A stretch of 64,000 nt of DNA from an uncultured Acidobacteriia bacterium (GTDB lineage Bacteria > Acidobacteriota > Terriglobia > Bryobacterales > Bryobacteraceae). The DNA lies in contig CAIRSA010000372.1 of the NCBI GenBank assembly GCA_903881085.1, forward strand, positions 1 to 64,000, written 5' to 3'. Each line of letters begins with the position of its first letter. Position 1 is the first letter of the stretch. Made by a program: the position numbers and the translations under genes. The notes under the pieces were generated by a model. That model saw only the letters and a list, made by a program, of their open reading frames with translations, was not told where the DNA came from and ran no database searches. This document shows, in pieces, positions 1 to 8,087 of the stretch.

Positions 1-289
1 AGCGGCACTCGCGGGCAATATCGATAAACAATCCGCCCTCTGAAACGGCAGTAGAAAACCGCGGCTCCGCATCCACCGCCCGCCCCACCAGAGCCATCCG
101 AGCTTCCAATCCCACCCGCTCATACGTCTTGTGCGGAAACTCACGCGGCATAGTAAACACCACTTCGTCCACCACCGCAAGCGCTGCCCGCGCCACCGCC
201 AAATGCGCCGCTGTCACCGGATGGTAACTGCCGGGGAAGGCCGCAACCCTGCGTGGAAAGCCGCTGTTTTGACGCTGAAAAAACTGCAT
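1..289 (-). CDS. NadD-like nucleotidyltransferase, 3' part beyond window
   Basis: The minus strand from an ATG at 289 stays open to the window edge for 96 codons. The N-terminal region reads FPGSYHPVTAAHLAVAR, which fits the nucleotidyl-transferring HxGH-type signature (usual form GGxFDPxHxGHL) of nicotinate-nucleotide adenylyltransferases and relatives. It is followed by a VVDEVVFTMP strand resembling the second beta strand of that fold. In the usual family this enzyme adenylylates nicotinate mononucleotide for NAD synthesis. The second histidine motif is relaxed (TAAH rather than xxGH), so another cytidylyl/adenylyltransferase role is possible. The gene is cut by the window edge and runs divergently from the oxidoreductase gene at 342. 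Confidence 0.6.
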   Translation of the reverse strand, partial: MQFFQRQNSGFPRRVAAFPGSYHPVTAAHLAVARAALAVVDEVVFTMPREFPHKTYERVGLEARMALVGRAVDAEPRFSTAVSEGGLFIDIARECR

Positions 290-296
290 ACATTGT

Positions 297-302
297 TATA
301 AT
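297..302 (+). promoter_or_regulatory. Possible -10 box for the oxidoreductase gene at 342
   Basis: A perfect TATAAT lies 39 bases before the TTG start at 342, in the divergent gap. A TTGACG occurs at 269-274, but the spacer of about 22 bases is longer than the usual 16-18. This is therefore a weak sigma-70-type call. Confidence 0.3.
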
Positions 303-341
303 CGTCTACTTAACAACCCATGCGCATCACGGAGTACCGCC

Positions 342-1430
342 TTGGCTAACCGCCTGCTGAAGACCGCCCTCATCGGGCAAGGCTTCATGGGCCGCGCGCA
401 TTCAAACGCCTACCGCCAGGTAAGACATTTCTTCGAAGTTCCGTTTGACATCGAAACCACCGTATTGTGCGGCCGCAACCAGGCTGCGCTCGATGCGATG
501 GCGGCCACGTGGGGCTGGCACGAAACCTCCACGGAGTGGCGCGCCATTGTCGAACGGCCCGACATCGACATCGTCGACATCGCCACGCCAAACGCGCTGC
601 ACGCCGAAATCGCCATCGCCGCAGCCGAGGCCGGCAAGATCGTATTCTGCGAAAAGCCCATGGCAATGTCAGCCGGCGAAGCCGCACGCATGGCCGCCGC
701 GGCAAAGCACGTACCGAACATGGTGTGGCACAACTACCGCCGCGTTCCGGCCATCGCCTACACGCGCCGGCTGATCGACGAAGACCGCATCGGCCGCGTG
801 TTCCACTACCGGGCCACATACCTACAGGAATCAGGGACCGATCCTACCCGCCGGCCCAGTTGGAAGACGCAAAAGGCGAGCGCAGGCTCGGGCGCGATGG
901 GCGACCTGATGAGCCATGTAGTGGACACAGCGCTCTATCTGAACGGGCCAATTGCAGCGGTCGCCGCCATGCAGCATACGTTCGCCGAAGGCCGCGACGT
1001 GGACGATGCCGCGCTCGTGCTCGTTCGATTCGTGAACGGCAGCCTCGGATCATTCGAAGCCACACGCTATGCCACGGGATGCCGCAATGCCAACCGCTTT
1101 GAGATCCACGGCTCCAAAGGCATGGCAGCCTTCAATCTGGAAAATCTGAATCACTTGCAATTTCTCGACGCCACCGAACCGCGCAATCTGCAGGGCCCCC
1201 GCAACATCCTTGTCACCGGCCCGGACCATCCTTTTTCCAGTAACTTCTGGAAACCAGGGCACGTCATCGGTTATGAGCACACATTCATTGCGGCGCTGGG
1301 AGAATTTCTGCGCGCGTTGGCCGAGGGCCAGCCGTTTCATCCCAATTTCGAGGATGGCTTGCGAGTGCACACTGTTTTAGCGGCCATCGAACAAGCCGCC
1401 GAATCGAAGCAGTGGATTGAGTTACTGTAG
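342..1430 (+). CDS. Gfo/Idh/MocA-family NAD(P)-dependent oxidoreductase
   Basis: A 362-residue cytosolic enzyme. Residues 9-21 form the Rossmann dinucleotide loop (ALIGQGFMGRAHS). Residues 104-106 are the EKP motif whose lysine is catalytic or substrate-binding in this family, and GAMGDLMSHVVD further on matches the family's active-site histidine region. Family members oxidise or reduce sugars, inositols or their derivatives; the substrate cannot be read here. The start is taken as TTG at 342 because GGAG at 331-334 sits at ribosome-binding distance. An ATG at 320 is in another frame and encodes only nine codons. No leader peptide is seen, unlike the paralogue at 32756-34018. The next gene starts 8 bases downstream, so the two are probably cotranscribed. 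Confidence 0.88.
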   Translation: MANRLLKTALIGQGFMGRAHSNAYRQVRHFFEVPFDIETTVLCGRNQAALDAMAATWGWHETSTEWRAIVERPDIDIVDIATPNALHAEIAIAAAEAGKIVFCEKPMAMSAGEAARMAAAAKHVPNMVWHNYRRVPAIAYTRRLIDEDRIGRVFHYRATYLQESGTDPTRRPSWKTQKASAGSGAMGDLMSHVVDTALYLNGPIAAVAAMQHTFAEGRDVDDAALVLVRFVNGSLGSFEATRYATGCRNANRFEIHGSKGMAAFNLENLNHLQFLDATEPRNLQGPRNILVTGPDHPFSSNFWKPGHVIGYEHTFIAALGEFLRALAEGQPFHPNFEDGLRVHTVLAAIEQAAESKQWIELL

Positions 1431-1438
1431 GAGATACA

Positions 1439-2302
1439 ATGTTTACCTGGATCTGTCCTCAATGCGGGCGTGAAGTGTTGCCTTCGCAAAGCGAATGCCC
1501 GGCCTGCGCTGACCGCGCCAAGGCCGCCGCCCAGCCACAACCCCAAGCACCACCGCCCGTGCAACCGCCGTCGCAGGCTCCGCCGCAGTACGCGCCCCCG
1601 CCGTCACACTATGCTCCGCAGGCGCCTCCACAATACGCGCAGCCGGTGCAACCACCGCCGCAGTACGCACCGCCAGCGCAACAATACGCCCCGCCTCCGC
1701 CGCAGCAGCAGTATGCCGCGCCGCCTTCGCAACAATTCGCGCCGCCCCAGCAGCCTCCCTATGCGCCGCCGCAACAACCGGCCTTTGGCGCTCCCCCGAT
1801 GCAGTACGGGCCGCCGCCCGCCAAGGGCTTGCCGCAGTGGCTGGTGATGGTGCTGGTCGCGGGGGGCATGCTCACCGTGGGCTTCCTCGCATACAAGTAT
1901 CTGCTGCCGTCGTCCAAGTCAGCATCGGACGATACGGAAACCGTAGCCACCGGCAAACCCAAAGCCGGCGCAAAGAAAGCCGCAGACGGCAAGGTCCATC
2001 CATACATGAAGCACTTGGAAGTGGCAGGTATCCGGCTGAGCGAAGATGCGCGCCAGCGTCTGGTGGTGAAGATGACCGTAATCAACCACTCCGCGGCTGA
2101 CCTGAGCGGCCTAAAACTGCTGGTCTCCGTGAAGACGAAAGGCAAGGGCGCAGCCACGCTGAGCGAAGTACCGGTGGATGTGCCGAACCTCGGCCCCTTG
2201 GAATCGAAGGACGTCAGCGCCACCGTGCCCACGAAGCTCCGCGCTTATGAACTTCCTGACTGGCAGTTCCTCGAAACCAGCTTCGAAATCACCGCCCCAT
2301 AA
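1439..2302 (+). CDS. Zinc-ribbon membrane protein with Pro/Gln-rich linker
   Basis: A 287-residue protein of clear architecture but unknown role. Residues 5-21 hold a CxxC-x11-CxxC zinc ribbon (CPQCGREV...CPAC). Residues about 25-130 are a low-complexity linker of repeated QYAPP / APPPQ units. One membrane helix (about 135-155, QWLVMVLVAGGMLTVGFLAY) follows, then a polar C-terminal beta-rich domain of about 100 residues. The last domain resembles the extracytoplasmic FxLYD/DUF-type domains found behind single helices, but I cannot name it firmly. The zinc ribbon would be cytosolic and the C-domain periplasmic. GGAG at 1430-1433 supports the ATG. The 3' end overlaps the convergent TPR gene by 14 bases. 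Confidence 0.7.
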   Translation: MFTWICPQCGREVLPSQSECPACADRAKAAAQPQPQAPPPVQPPSQAPPQYAPPPSHYAPQAPPQYAQPVQPPPQYAPPAQQYAPPPPQQQYAAPPSQQFAPPQQPPYAPPQQPAFGAPPMQYGPPPAKGLPQWLVMVLVAGGMLTVGFLAYKYLLPSSKSASDDTETVATGKPKAGAKKAADGKVHPYMKHLEVAGIRLSEDARQRLVVKMTVINHSAADLSGLKLLVSVKTKGKGAATLSEVPVDVPNLGPLESKDVSATVPTKLRAYELPDWQFLETSFEITAP

Positions 2303-3740
2303 TCCGGCGCTGCTCGTCAGAGTAGCGGCAGGTTGCGGGAGCGTCGAATCGCTTTAGATTAAGCCGCGCGTCAAACTGGCAGGGATCGGCCCGCAAGGCC
2401 GCTTCAAAGTCAGCACGCGCGGTTTCTGTTTGTCCCATCGCCTGCAGTGCCACGCCACGATTGTTCAATGCCCGCGCGTCGCCGGGCCTAATCGCAAGCG
2501 CCTTGCCGAAATCCATCAACGCGTCCATGTATCTTCCGCGCTGCATGTCAATGCGGCCGATCTCCGCATAAACCGCGGCGTTTTCCGGCTCCAGTATTTT
2601 CGCGCCTTCCAGCAACAGCAATCCCTTCTCTGGCGGCACCACACGAGCGAGCATCAATCGCGGGCGAATCTTGTTCGGCGCTCGCTCCAACGCTTCCGAC
2701 CACAGCGCTTCTTCGCTCTGCCACACGGCCACGCGCGCAATAGCCAATACGGCAAGAAGCCCGATCACCCAATAAGGCTTGAAGCGTTCAATGGCCAATG
2801 CCGCACCCGCGCACAGCGCGATCATCGGCAGATACATGCGCCGGTCGGCCGAAAGATCGGCAGTGGGGAAGATCGACGAGCTTGGCGCAAGCAAAACCAG
2901 AGCGCCAATGAGCCACATCCGGTATGGAGACCGCCAGGCGAGCACGGCCAGTCCGCCCACAACCGGCCAGGCGATCCACGCCAGATTCGTCTGCAGCGCG
3001 GCATCGACGGAGAATCCCCACGGAATTACGAACAGGCGCAAATAACGAAAAATGGCCACGCCCTGCGCTGTAAGATAGGCGGCCGGAGTCACGCCGGCAT
3101 CGAAGCCGGAGCCCGCGCCAGCGATCGCCTTGGTCGCCAGAATGACGCGCACGCCTGCCGTGAGCGACAGCCCGCACATCGCGGCAATCTGCCTCCATTG
3201 CGAACGCGCCCCCGGCATCAGGGCCAGGAACAGAGGAAACGCCGCGCACTCTTCTTTCGCCAGCAAGGCCGGGACAAACCACAAAACAGCCCACCACCGC
3301 CGCTCCATGATCCAACAGCGCCACGACAACAAACAGAACATCGCCGCCAGCATTCCACTGCGGGCAAAGATGTAGATCACCACTTCGCTCTGCAATGGAT
3401 GCACGGCGAACAGCAACGCAGAGATAAAGGCCGTGCGCCGCGGAAGCAATCGTCCCAGCACATCGAACAACAGCAAACAGCACGCCAGATGAATGGCCAG
3501 GTTCAGCGCATGATAGCTCCAGGCCGAGTTGCCGCCGGTTTGAAAGTTGAACCAGAATGTCAGATACGTGAGCGGACGAGTCTGCAGCGGCGACCACACA
3601 TCGAGCCATCCGCCCGCCGAAGTGATCGCCGGATCGGCGAAAATCGCATAGTCGTCGTACTGGAATGGCGCGGCGACGGCTCCGCCAAAGACCACCAGTG
3701 CGACCAGTGCCAGAATGATTTTTTCACGCAATGTTACCAT
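2289..3740 (-). CDS. Polytopic membrane protein with C-terminal TPRs (TMTC-like)
   Basis: A 483-residue protein. It starts with a signal-anchor helix followed by PFQYDDYAIF, the acidic loop motif seen after the first helix of GT-C and TMTC-type O-mannosyltransferase-like proteins. About nine to ten hydrophobic helices fill residues 1-340. The last 140 residues contain TPR units (AVYAEIGRIDMQRGRYMDAL, then the DARALNNRGVALQAMGQ region). GT-C enzymes use lipid-linked sugars on the outer face of the inner membrane, so a glycosylation role is likely but unproven. The start is only 12 bases from the divergent nth gene. The 3' end overlaps the convergent gene before it. Confidence 0.75.
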   Translation of the reverse strand: MVTLREKIILALVALVVFGGAVAAPFQYDDYAIFADPAITSAGGWLDVWSPLQTRPLTYLTFWFNFQTGGNSAWSYHALNLAIHLACCLLLFDVLGRLLPRRTAFISALLFAVHPLQSEVVIYIFARSGMLAAMFCLLSWRCWIMERRWWAVLWFVPALLAKEECAAFPLFLALMPGARSQWRQIAAMCGLSLTAGVRVILATKAIAGAGSGFDAGVTPAAYLTAQGVAIFRYLRLFVIPWGFSVDAALQTNLAWIAWPVVGGLAVLAWRSPYRMWLIGALVLLAPSSSIFPTADLSADRRMYLPMIALCAGAALAIERFKPYWVIGLLAVLAIARVAVWQSEEALWSEALERAPNKIRPRLMLARVVPPEKGLLLLEGAKILEPENAAVYAEIGRIDMQRGRYMDALMDFGKALAIRPGDARALNNRGVALQAMGQTETARADFEAALRADPCQFDARLNLKRFDAPATCRYSDEQRRIMGR

Positions 3741-3752
3741 GATAATTCACCG

Positions 3753-4424
3753 ATGCCATCGAAGCCCGCACGCCCGAAAACCGCAGCAGACCGCCGCGCC
3801 CGCATTACGGAAATTCTGCGCGTGCTCGACGAGCGCTACCCCAACGTGGAATGCGCGCTACACCACACTAATGCCTGGGAGTTGCTGGCGGCCACCATCC
3901 TTTCGGCGCAATGCACGGATGTGCTCGTCAACAAAGTGACGCCCGGACTGTTTCGCAAGTACCCAACCCTCCAGGATTTCGCCAATGTCAGCCAGGCTGA
4001 ACTAGCCCAGGATATTCACTCCACCGGCTTCTTCAACAACAAGGCCAAATCGTTGATTGGCGCGGCCCAAACGCTGCTACGCGATTTTGGCGGCGAGGTT
4101 CCAACAACGATGGAGCACTTGCTGAAAGTGCCCGGCGCGGCGCGCAAAACCGCCAACGTCGTGCTCGGCTCGGGCTTTGGCATTGCCGCCGGAGTAGTTG
4201 TCGATACCCACGTACAACGCATCGCCACGCGGCTGGACCTGACCAAACAAGCCACCCCGGAGAAGATTGAACAGGACCTGATCAAAGTAATCCCGCAGGA
4301 CCGTTGGATTCTGTTTTCGCACCAGGTGATCCACCACGGCCGCTCTCTGTGCCCGGCACGCAAACCCAAATGCAGCGAATGCCCGCTCGATTCGTTATGC
4401 TATGCGAAAGACAAAAGTATCTGA
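3753..4424 (+). CDS. nth: Endonuclease III (DNA glycosylase/AP lyase)
   Basis: A 223-residue protein of usual length that excises oxidised pyrimidines in base excision repair. The helix-hairpin-helix is VPGAARKTA (126-134), with the catalytic lysine at 132 and the catalytic aspartate at 151 in VVDTHVQR. The 4Fe-4S cluster loop is C-x6-C-x2-C-x5-C at 200-216. The hairpin normally reads LPGVGxxTA; here the second glycine is alanine. The ATG at 3753 is chosen because the reading frame upstream is only the antisense shadow of the divergent gene. The lipoprotein gene starts one base after the stop, so translation is probably coupled. Confidence 0.95.
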   Translation: MPSKPARPKTAADRRARITEILRVLDERYPNVECALHHTNAWELLAATILSAQCTDVLVNKVTPGLFRKYPTLQDFANVSQAELAQDIHSTGFFNNKAKSLIGAAQTLLRDFGGEVPTTMEHLLKVPGAARKTANVVLGSGFGIAAGVVVDTHVQRIATRLDLTKQATPEKIEQDLIKVIPQDRWILFSHQVIHHGRSLCPARKPKCSECPLDSLCYAKDKSI

Positions 4425-4425
4425 T

Positions 4426-4956
4426 ATGCGCCTCCGATTTCTGACCCTCGCCTTGTTTGCCTCGCTCGCAGCGTGCGTGAAGATTCCCGACAGTTATGCC
4501 CCGCCGATGCAGCGCAAACCAATGGACGTGATTGAGCCGTCTTTATTGAAGTTCTTCATCCGGATGAGCGACGCCACCGCTTCCAACAACATTGTTGGAG
4601 ACATCAATGAGTCCATCGAGTGCAGTTCGTGGCGCTGGACAAAGCGCAAGCCCACCATGCGCTTTCAGCTCAAACATGTGAACAATCAAAAGTTCATGGC
4701 CGACCTTTCCATCGCCGACCAGACCTTCAAAGACACAGGCCCAGTGACCATCACGTTCGTCGTGAACGATCATGAACTGGACCGCGTCACCTACATCAAG
4801 CCCGGCCATCAGCCGTTTGAAAAAGCAGTGCCTGCCGAATGGCTGCACGCCGTTGGTGACAACATCGTTTCCATGGAGATCGACAAGATGTGGACCGCGC
4901 CGGCCGATCATGTCGAACTCGGCTACATCCTCGCCAGCGCGGGATTTCTGGAGTAA
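4426..4956 (+). CDS. Predicted lipoprotein of unknown function
   Basis: A 176-residue protein with a classical lipoprotein signal: basic n-region, FLTLALFASLAAC, and cysteine at 17 in an LAAC lipobox. The mature part is soluble and beta-rich, with no family I recognise. An alternative ATG at 4402 lies within nth and would add eight residues ahead of the signal; 4426 gives the better signal peptide and directly follows the nth stop. Its stop (4956) directly abuts the ATG of the large membrane protein at 4957. That suggests the lipoprotein works with that glycosyltransferase-like protein, perhaps at the cell envelope. The function is inferred only from this context. Confidence 0.75.
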   Translation: MRLRFLTLALFASLAACVKIPDSYAPPMQRKPMDVIEPSLLKFFIRMSDATASNNIVGDINESIECSSWRWTKRKPTMRFQLKHVNNQKFMADLSIADQTFKDTGPVTITFVVNDHELDRVTYIKPGHQPFEKAVPAEWLHAVGDNIVSMEIDKMWTAPADHVELGYILASAGFLE

Positions 4957-7152
4957 ATGTCGCAGGTTTTCTATCTACTGCTTGGCGCGCTGCTCACGGT
5001 AGCGTGCGCATTCGCGTTGGGCCGCGTGTTGCTCGCACGCATTGCCACTCCGATGTATAAGCACGAGCAGATCTTCTTTTCGTTTGTCACCGGTTCCGCG
5101 ATGCTGAGCCTGCTGGTGTTCTTACTCGCCGCCAGCGGCACGGCGCGCAAAGGAGTATTCATCGCGCTTGGCTTGGCCATCCCCGCGGCGGCTATTTACA
5201 AGGGACTGTTCCGGCTGAACGGAGATGACTTTCCACGGCTGGCAAAGCCCTTGAAGTGGCTGTGCATATCGGTGTTCACCGTATACACGGCGCTCTACCT
5301 GAGCAACGCAATGGCTCCGGAGATGAGCCCGGATGGGTCGACCTATCACCTCGGACTGGTTGCCCGCTACTACCGCGACCACGGCTTCACGCGCATCACC
5401 AACAACATGTACGCCGCGCTTTCCCAGGGCATGGAGATGCTGTTTCTGTTCGCGTTTTCCATCGGCCGCCACTCTGCGGCCGCCATGATTCACTATGCTT
5501 TTCTGTGTGCGCTGCCGTTGGGCATGATTTCGTTCGGACGCCGCTTTGGCTTTGCCGGCGCAGCCGTGGCAGCGGCGATTCTCTTTTTCTGCTCGCCTGT
5601 CGTTGGCAATGATGGCACGGCGGCGTACAATGACGTGGCAACCGCCTGCATTCTGTTCTCGATCTTTTATCTATTGCAGATTTGGGAACAATCGCGCGAA
5701 CAGAAACTACTGATCGCCGTGGGCGTGCTGGCCGGCTTTGCGTTCGGCGTCAAATACACGGCTTGCCTGGCGGTACCGTATGCGCTGGGTTTCGTATTGT
5801 GGAAGGAACGGCGCATCAAACCGCTGCTGTTGGTTTCTGCTTGCGCCCTTGTATTCATTGCTCCGTGGATGATCAAGAACATCATTGTGATGAACAATCC
5901 GGTGGCCCCGTTCTTTAACCGTGTTTTCCCGAATCCCTTTATCCACGTGCAATTCGAGCAGGACTACATCCGCATGATGTCGCACTTCAACGACGTGCCG
6001 TATGCGAACCTGCCGCTGGAAACCACTACGAAAGGCGGCGCTCTTGGCGGCTTGATCGGCCCGATTTTTCTGCTTGTCCCGCTGGCGCTGTTGAGTCTGC
6101 GTACGTCGTTCGGACGCCGTGCGGTGTTTGCATTTCTGTTTTTCGGGGCGACGTACTTCGGCAACACTGGCACACGCTTTTTGATTCCTTCGCTGCCGTT
6201 TCTTTCGCTCGCGATTGCGCTCGCGATCCCCAATTTGCAAGCGGCATTGCTTGGCATTGCACTGGTTCACGCCGCAATTTCCTGGCCGAGTGTGATTCCG
6301 CGATACTCTGACAAGCATGCGTGGCGGCTGGAGAAAGTGGTTTGGAAAAACGCGCTGCGGCTGCGCCCGGAAGACCAGTACATCCACGAACACCAACCCG
6401 GCTACCTGATCACACGCGTGATTGACGAGCTCGTCCCCAAGGGCAAAAAGATTCTCGCATTCACCGACATCCCGTACGCCTACACTAGTAAGGAAGTGGT
6501 AGTCAGCTATCAGTCCGCATTGGGCGAGAACCTTATCGACGGCCTGTACTGCGCCATGATTCAGGAGCGCAGTCCCATCGCCCGCCAGCGCTTTAAATTC
6601 CCGCCACGAAAGCTACGTAAAGTGCGAGTCGTGCAGACTGCGCCTGCAAACATCGACCTGTGGAGCATCGCGGAGTTCCGCGTGCTGCGCAACGGCAAGG
6701 AACTGCCGCGCGCGGCCGATTGGAAATTGCGCGCCAGCCCCAATCCCTGGGAAGTACAGCTGGCTTTCGACAATAGCCCCATCACCCGCTGGCGCAGCTA
6801 CGAAGGCGCCAAGCCTGGCATGTTCATGGAAGTGGAATTCCTCTTGGAGACAGAGGTCGACGAAGTGCTGCTCGAATCCTCGCGCGACCAGTACAAGGTG
6901 CGCGTTCGACTCGAAGACGGCAACGGACAGGTGCTTGTGCCTGAGCCGGAGGAGTCCGAAATCCCCGTGCCGCCGGGCCTGCGCCGTGCAGCCATCGACG
7001 AGATCGTCCTGAATGGTTTCGATTACATGGTGGTCTGGCCCGACGATTTCGGCTCTGAGGATTATCGCAAGAACGCAGAGATCTGGGGCATCGAGCAGAT
7101 CGCCGAGCGCAATCATCTGCGACTGTACAAGCTGAACGGGACCACAAAATGA
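4957..7152 (+). CDS. Large polytopic membrane glycosyltransferase-like protein
   Basis: A 731-residue protein. Residues about 1-450 form some eleven to twelve hydrophobic helices. MAPEMSPDGSTYHLGL, in the first large loop, resembles the acidic catalytic loop of GT-C dolichol/undecaprenyl-phosphate-sugar enzymes. The last 270 residues are soluble. Residues about 590-640 (FDNSPITRWRSYEGAKPGMFMEVEF) look like a discoidin (F5/8 type C) or galactose-binding beta sandwich, so the enzyme may carry its own glycan-binding domain. It starts immediately after the lipoprotein stop and overlaps the BadF-type kinase gene by 4 bases (ATGA). The four genes from 4426 to 9397 are therefore an operon. The exact sugar and acceptor cannot be read. 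Confidence 0.7.
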   Translation: MSQVFYLLLGALLTVACAFALGRVLLARIATPMYKHEQIFFSFVTGSAMLSLLVFLLAASGTARKGVFIALGLAIPAAAIYKGLFRLNGDDFPRLAKPLKWLCISVFTVYTALYLSNAMAPEMSPDGSTYHLGLVARYYRDHGFTRITNNMYAALSQGMEMLFLFAFSIGRHSAAAMIHYAFLCALPLGMISFGRRFGFAGAAVAAAILFFCSPVVGNDGTAAYNDVATACILFSIFYLLQIWEQSREQKLLIAVGVLAGFAFGVKYTACLAVPYALGFVLWKERRIKPLLLVSACALVFIAPWMIKNIIVMNNPVAPFFNRVFPNPFIHVQFEQDYIRMMSHFNDVPYANLPLETTTKGGALGGLIGPIFLLVPLALLSLRTSFGRRAVFAFLFFGATYFGNTGTRFLIPSLPFLSLAIALAIPNLQAALLGIALVHAAISWPSVIPRYSDKHAWRLEKVVWKNALRLRPEDQYIHEHQPGYLITRVIDELVPKGKKILAFTDIPYAYTSKEVVVSYQSALGENLIDGLYCAMIQERSPIARQRFKFPPRKLRKVRVVQTAPANIDLWSIAEFRVLRNGKELPRAADWKLRASPNPWEVQLAFDNSPITRWRSYEGAKPGMFMEVEFLLETEVDEVLLESSRDQYKVRVRLEDGNGQVLVPEPEESEIPVPPGLRRAAIDEIVLNGFDYMVVWPDDFGSEDYRKNAEIWGIEQIAERNHLRLYKLNGTTK

Positions 7153-8087
7153 GCAGACTCTATCTAGGCGTAGACGGTGGCCAATCCAGCACCACCGCCA
7201 TCGTCGGCGACGAAACAGGCCGCATCTTAGGCTTCGGCCGCGGCAGCGAATGCAATCACGTCAAAGGCCCCGAAGGCCGCACCAAGTTCATCAACGCGAT
7301 CAACGGCTGCATCGAAAAGACCGGCTACCACGGCGCAACGTTTGAAGCGGCCTGCCTGGGCTTCAGCGGCGGTCCGGCCGACAAAGAACAATTACTCAAG
7401 GAAATGTTGCATGTCAGCGGCGCGATGACTGTGACGCACGATGGCCTCATCGCGCTATCGGGCGCAACCGCCGGCGCACCCGGCATTATCACCATCGCCG
7501 GCACCGGGTCCTTCTGCTTCGGCCGCAACGCAGAAGGCCGCACCGCGCGCGCAGGCGGCTGGGGCTACATCTTCGGAGATGAAGGCGGAGGGTTCGACAT
7601 CACACGCCAAGCCTTGCGCGCCGCGCTACGCTACGAAGAGGGCTGGGGACAGCCGACCATTCTCCATACGATGCTGCTGGAAGCGACAGGCGAAAAAACA
7701 GCCAACGACCTGATGCACCACTGCTACACTTCCGACTATCCGCGGCCCAAGATCGCAGCCATGTCGAAGTTGGTTGACGAAGCGGCGGAAAACGGCGACG
7801 GCATCGCGCGCGACATTCTGATGGCAGGGGCGCAGCAACTGGCAGGCTTCACCATGGCGCTGGCCAGCCAACTTTTCAAGGAAGGCGAGCCGGCCTTTGT
7901 CGCTTACATCGGCGGAGTGTATCGCAGCAATCTGTTGCGCGAACGCTTCCGCATGCTGGTGGAGCTTTCGGACGGGATCACAGTCGGTCCGCCCAAATTC
8001 GGCCCCGCCACGGGCGCACTGATCGAAGCGTATCGTTCCACAGGCATCAACCCACCACTCAGCAATCTACCGGAGTCAGAAAAATGA
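7149..8087 (+). CDS. BadF/BadG-type ATPase, probable N-acetylglucosamine kinase-like
   Basis: A 312-residue ASKHA-fold protein. YLGVDGGQSSTTAIVGDETG at the N-terminus is the phosphate-1 motif. AGTGSFCFGRN (about residue 118) is the phosphate-2 motif, followed by GWGYIFGDEGGGFDI, which is typical of the BadF/BadG/BcrA/BcrD group and of the human N-acetylglucosamine kinase family. The likely reaction is ATP-dependent phosphorylation of an amino sugar. The other option, activation of a radical dehydratase, is unlikely because the FeS cysteines are absent. ATGA overlaps on both sides bind it to the membrane protein before it and the peptidase after it, pointing to recycling of cell-wall or glycan sugars. 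Confidence 0.8.
   Translation: MSRLYLGVDGGQSSTTAIVGDETGRILGFGRGSECNHVKGPEGRTKFINAINGCIEKTGYHGATFEAACLGFSGGPADKEQLLKEMLHVSGAMTVTHDGLIALSGATAGAPGIITIAGTGSFCFGRNAEGRTARAGGWGYIFGDEGGGFDITRQALRAALRYEEGWGQPTILHTMLLEATGEKTANDLMHHCYTSDYPRPKIAAMSKLVDEAAENGDGIARDILMAGAQQLAGFTMALASQLFKEGEPAFVAYIGGVYRSNLLRERFRMLVELSDGITVGPPKFGPATGALIEAYRSTGINPPLSNLPESEK

Noticed and set aside
2430-3752. Long N-terminal extension of endonuclease III
   Set aside because: The frame is open upstream of 3753 but reads low-complexity basic sequence that is antisense to the TPR gene; family proteins start near 3753.
7149-8087. Benzoyl-CoA-reductase-type activator activity for the BadF-like protein
   Set aside because: The cysteines that hold the FeS cluster of activators are not present, and the context is glycan related.
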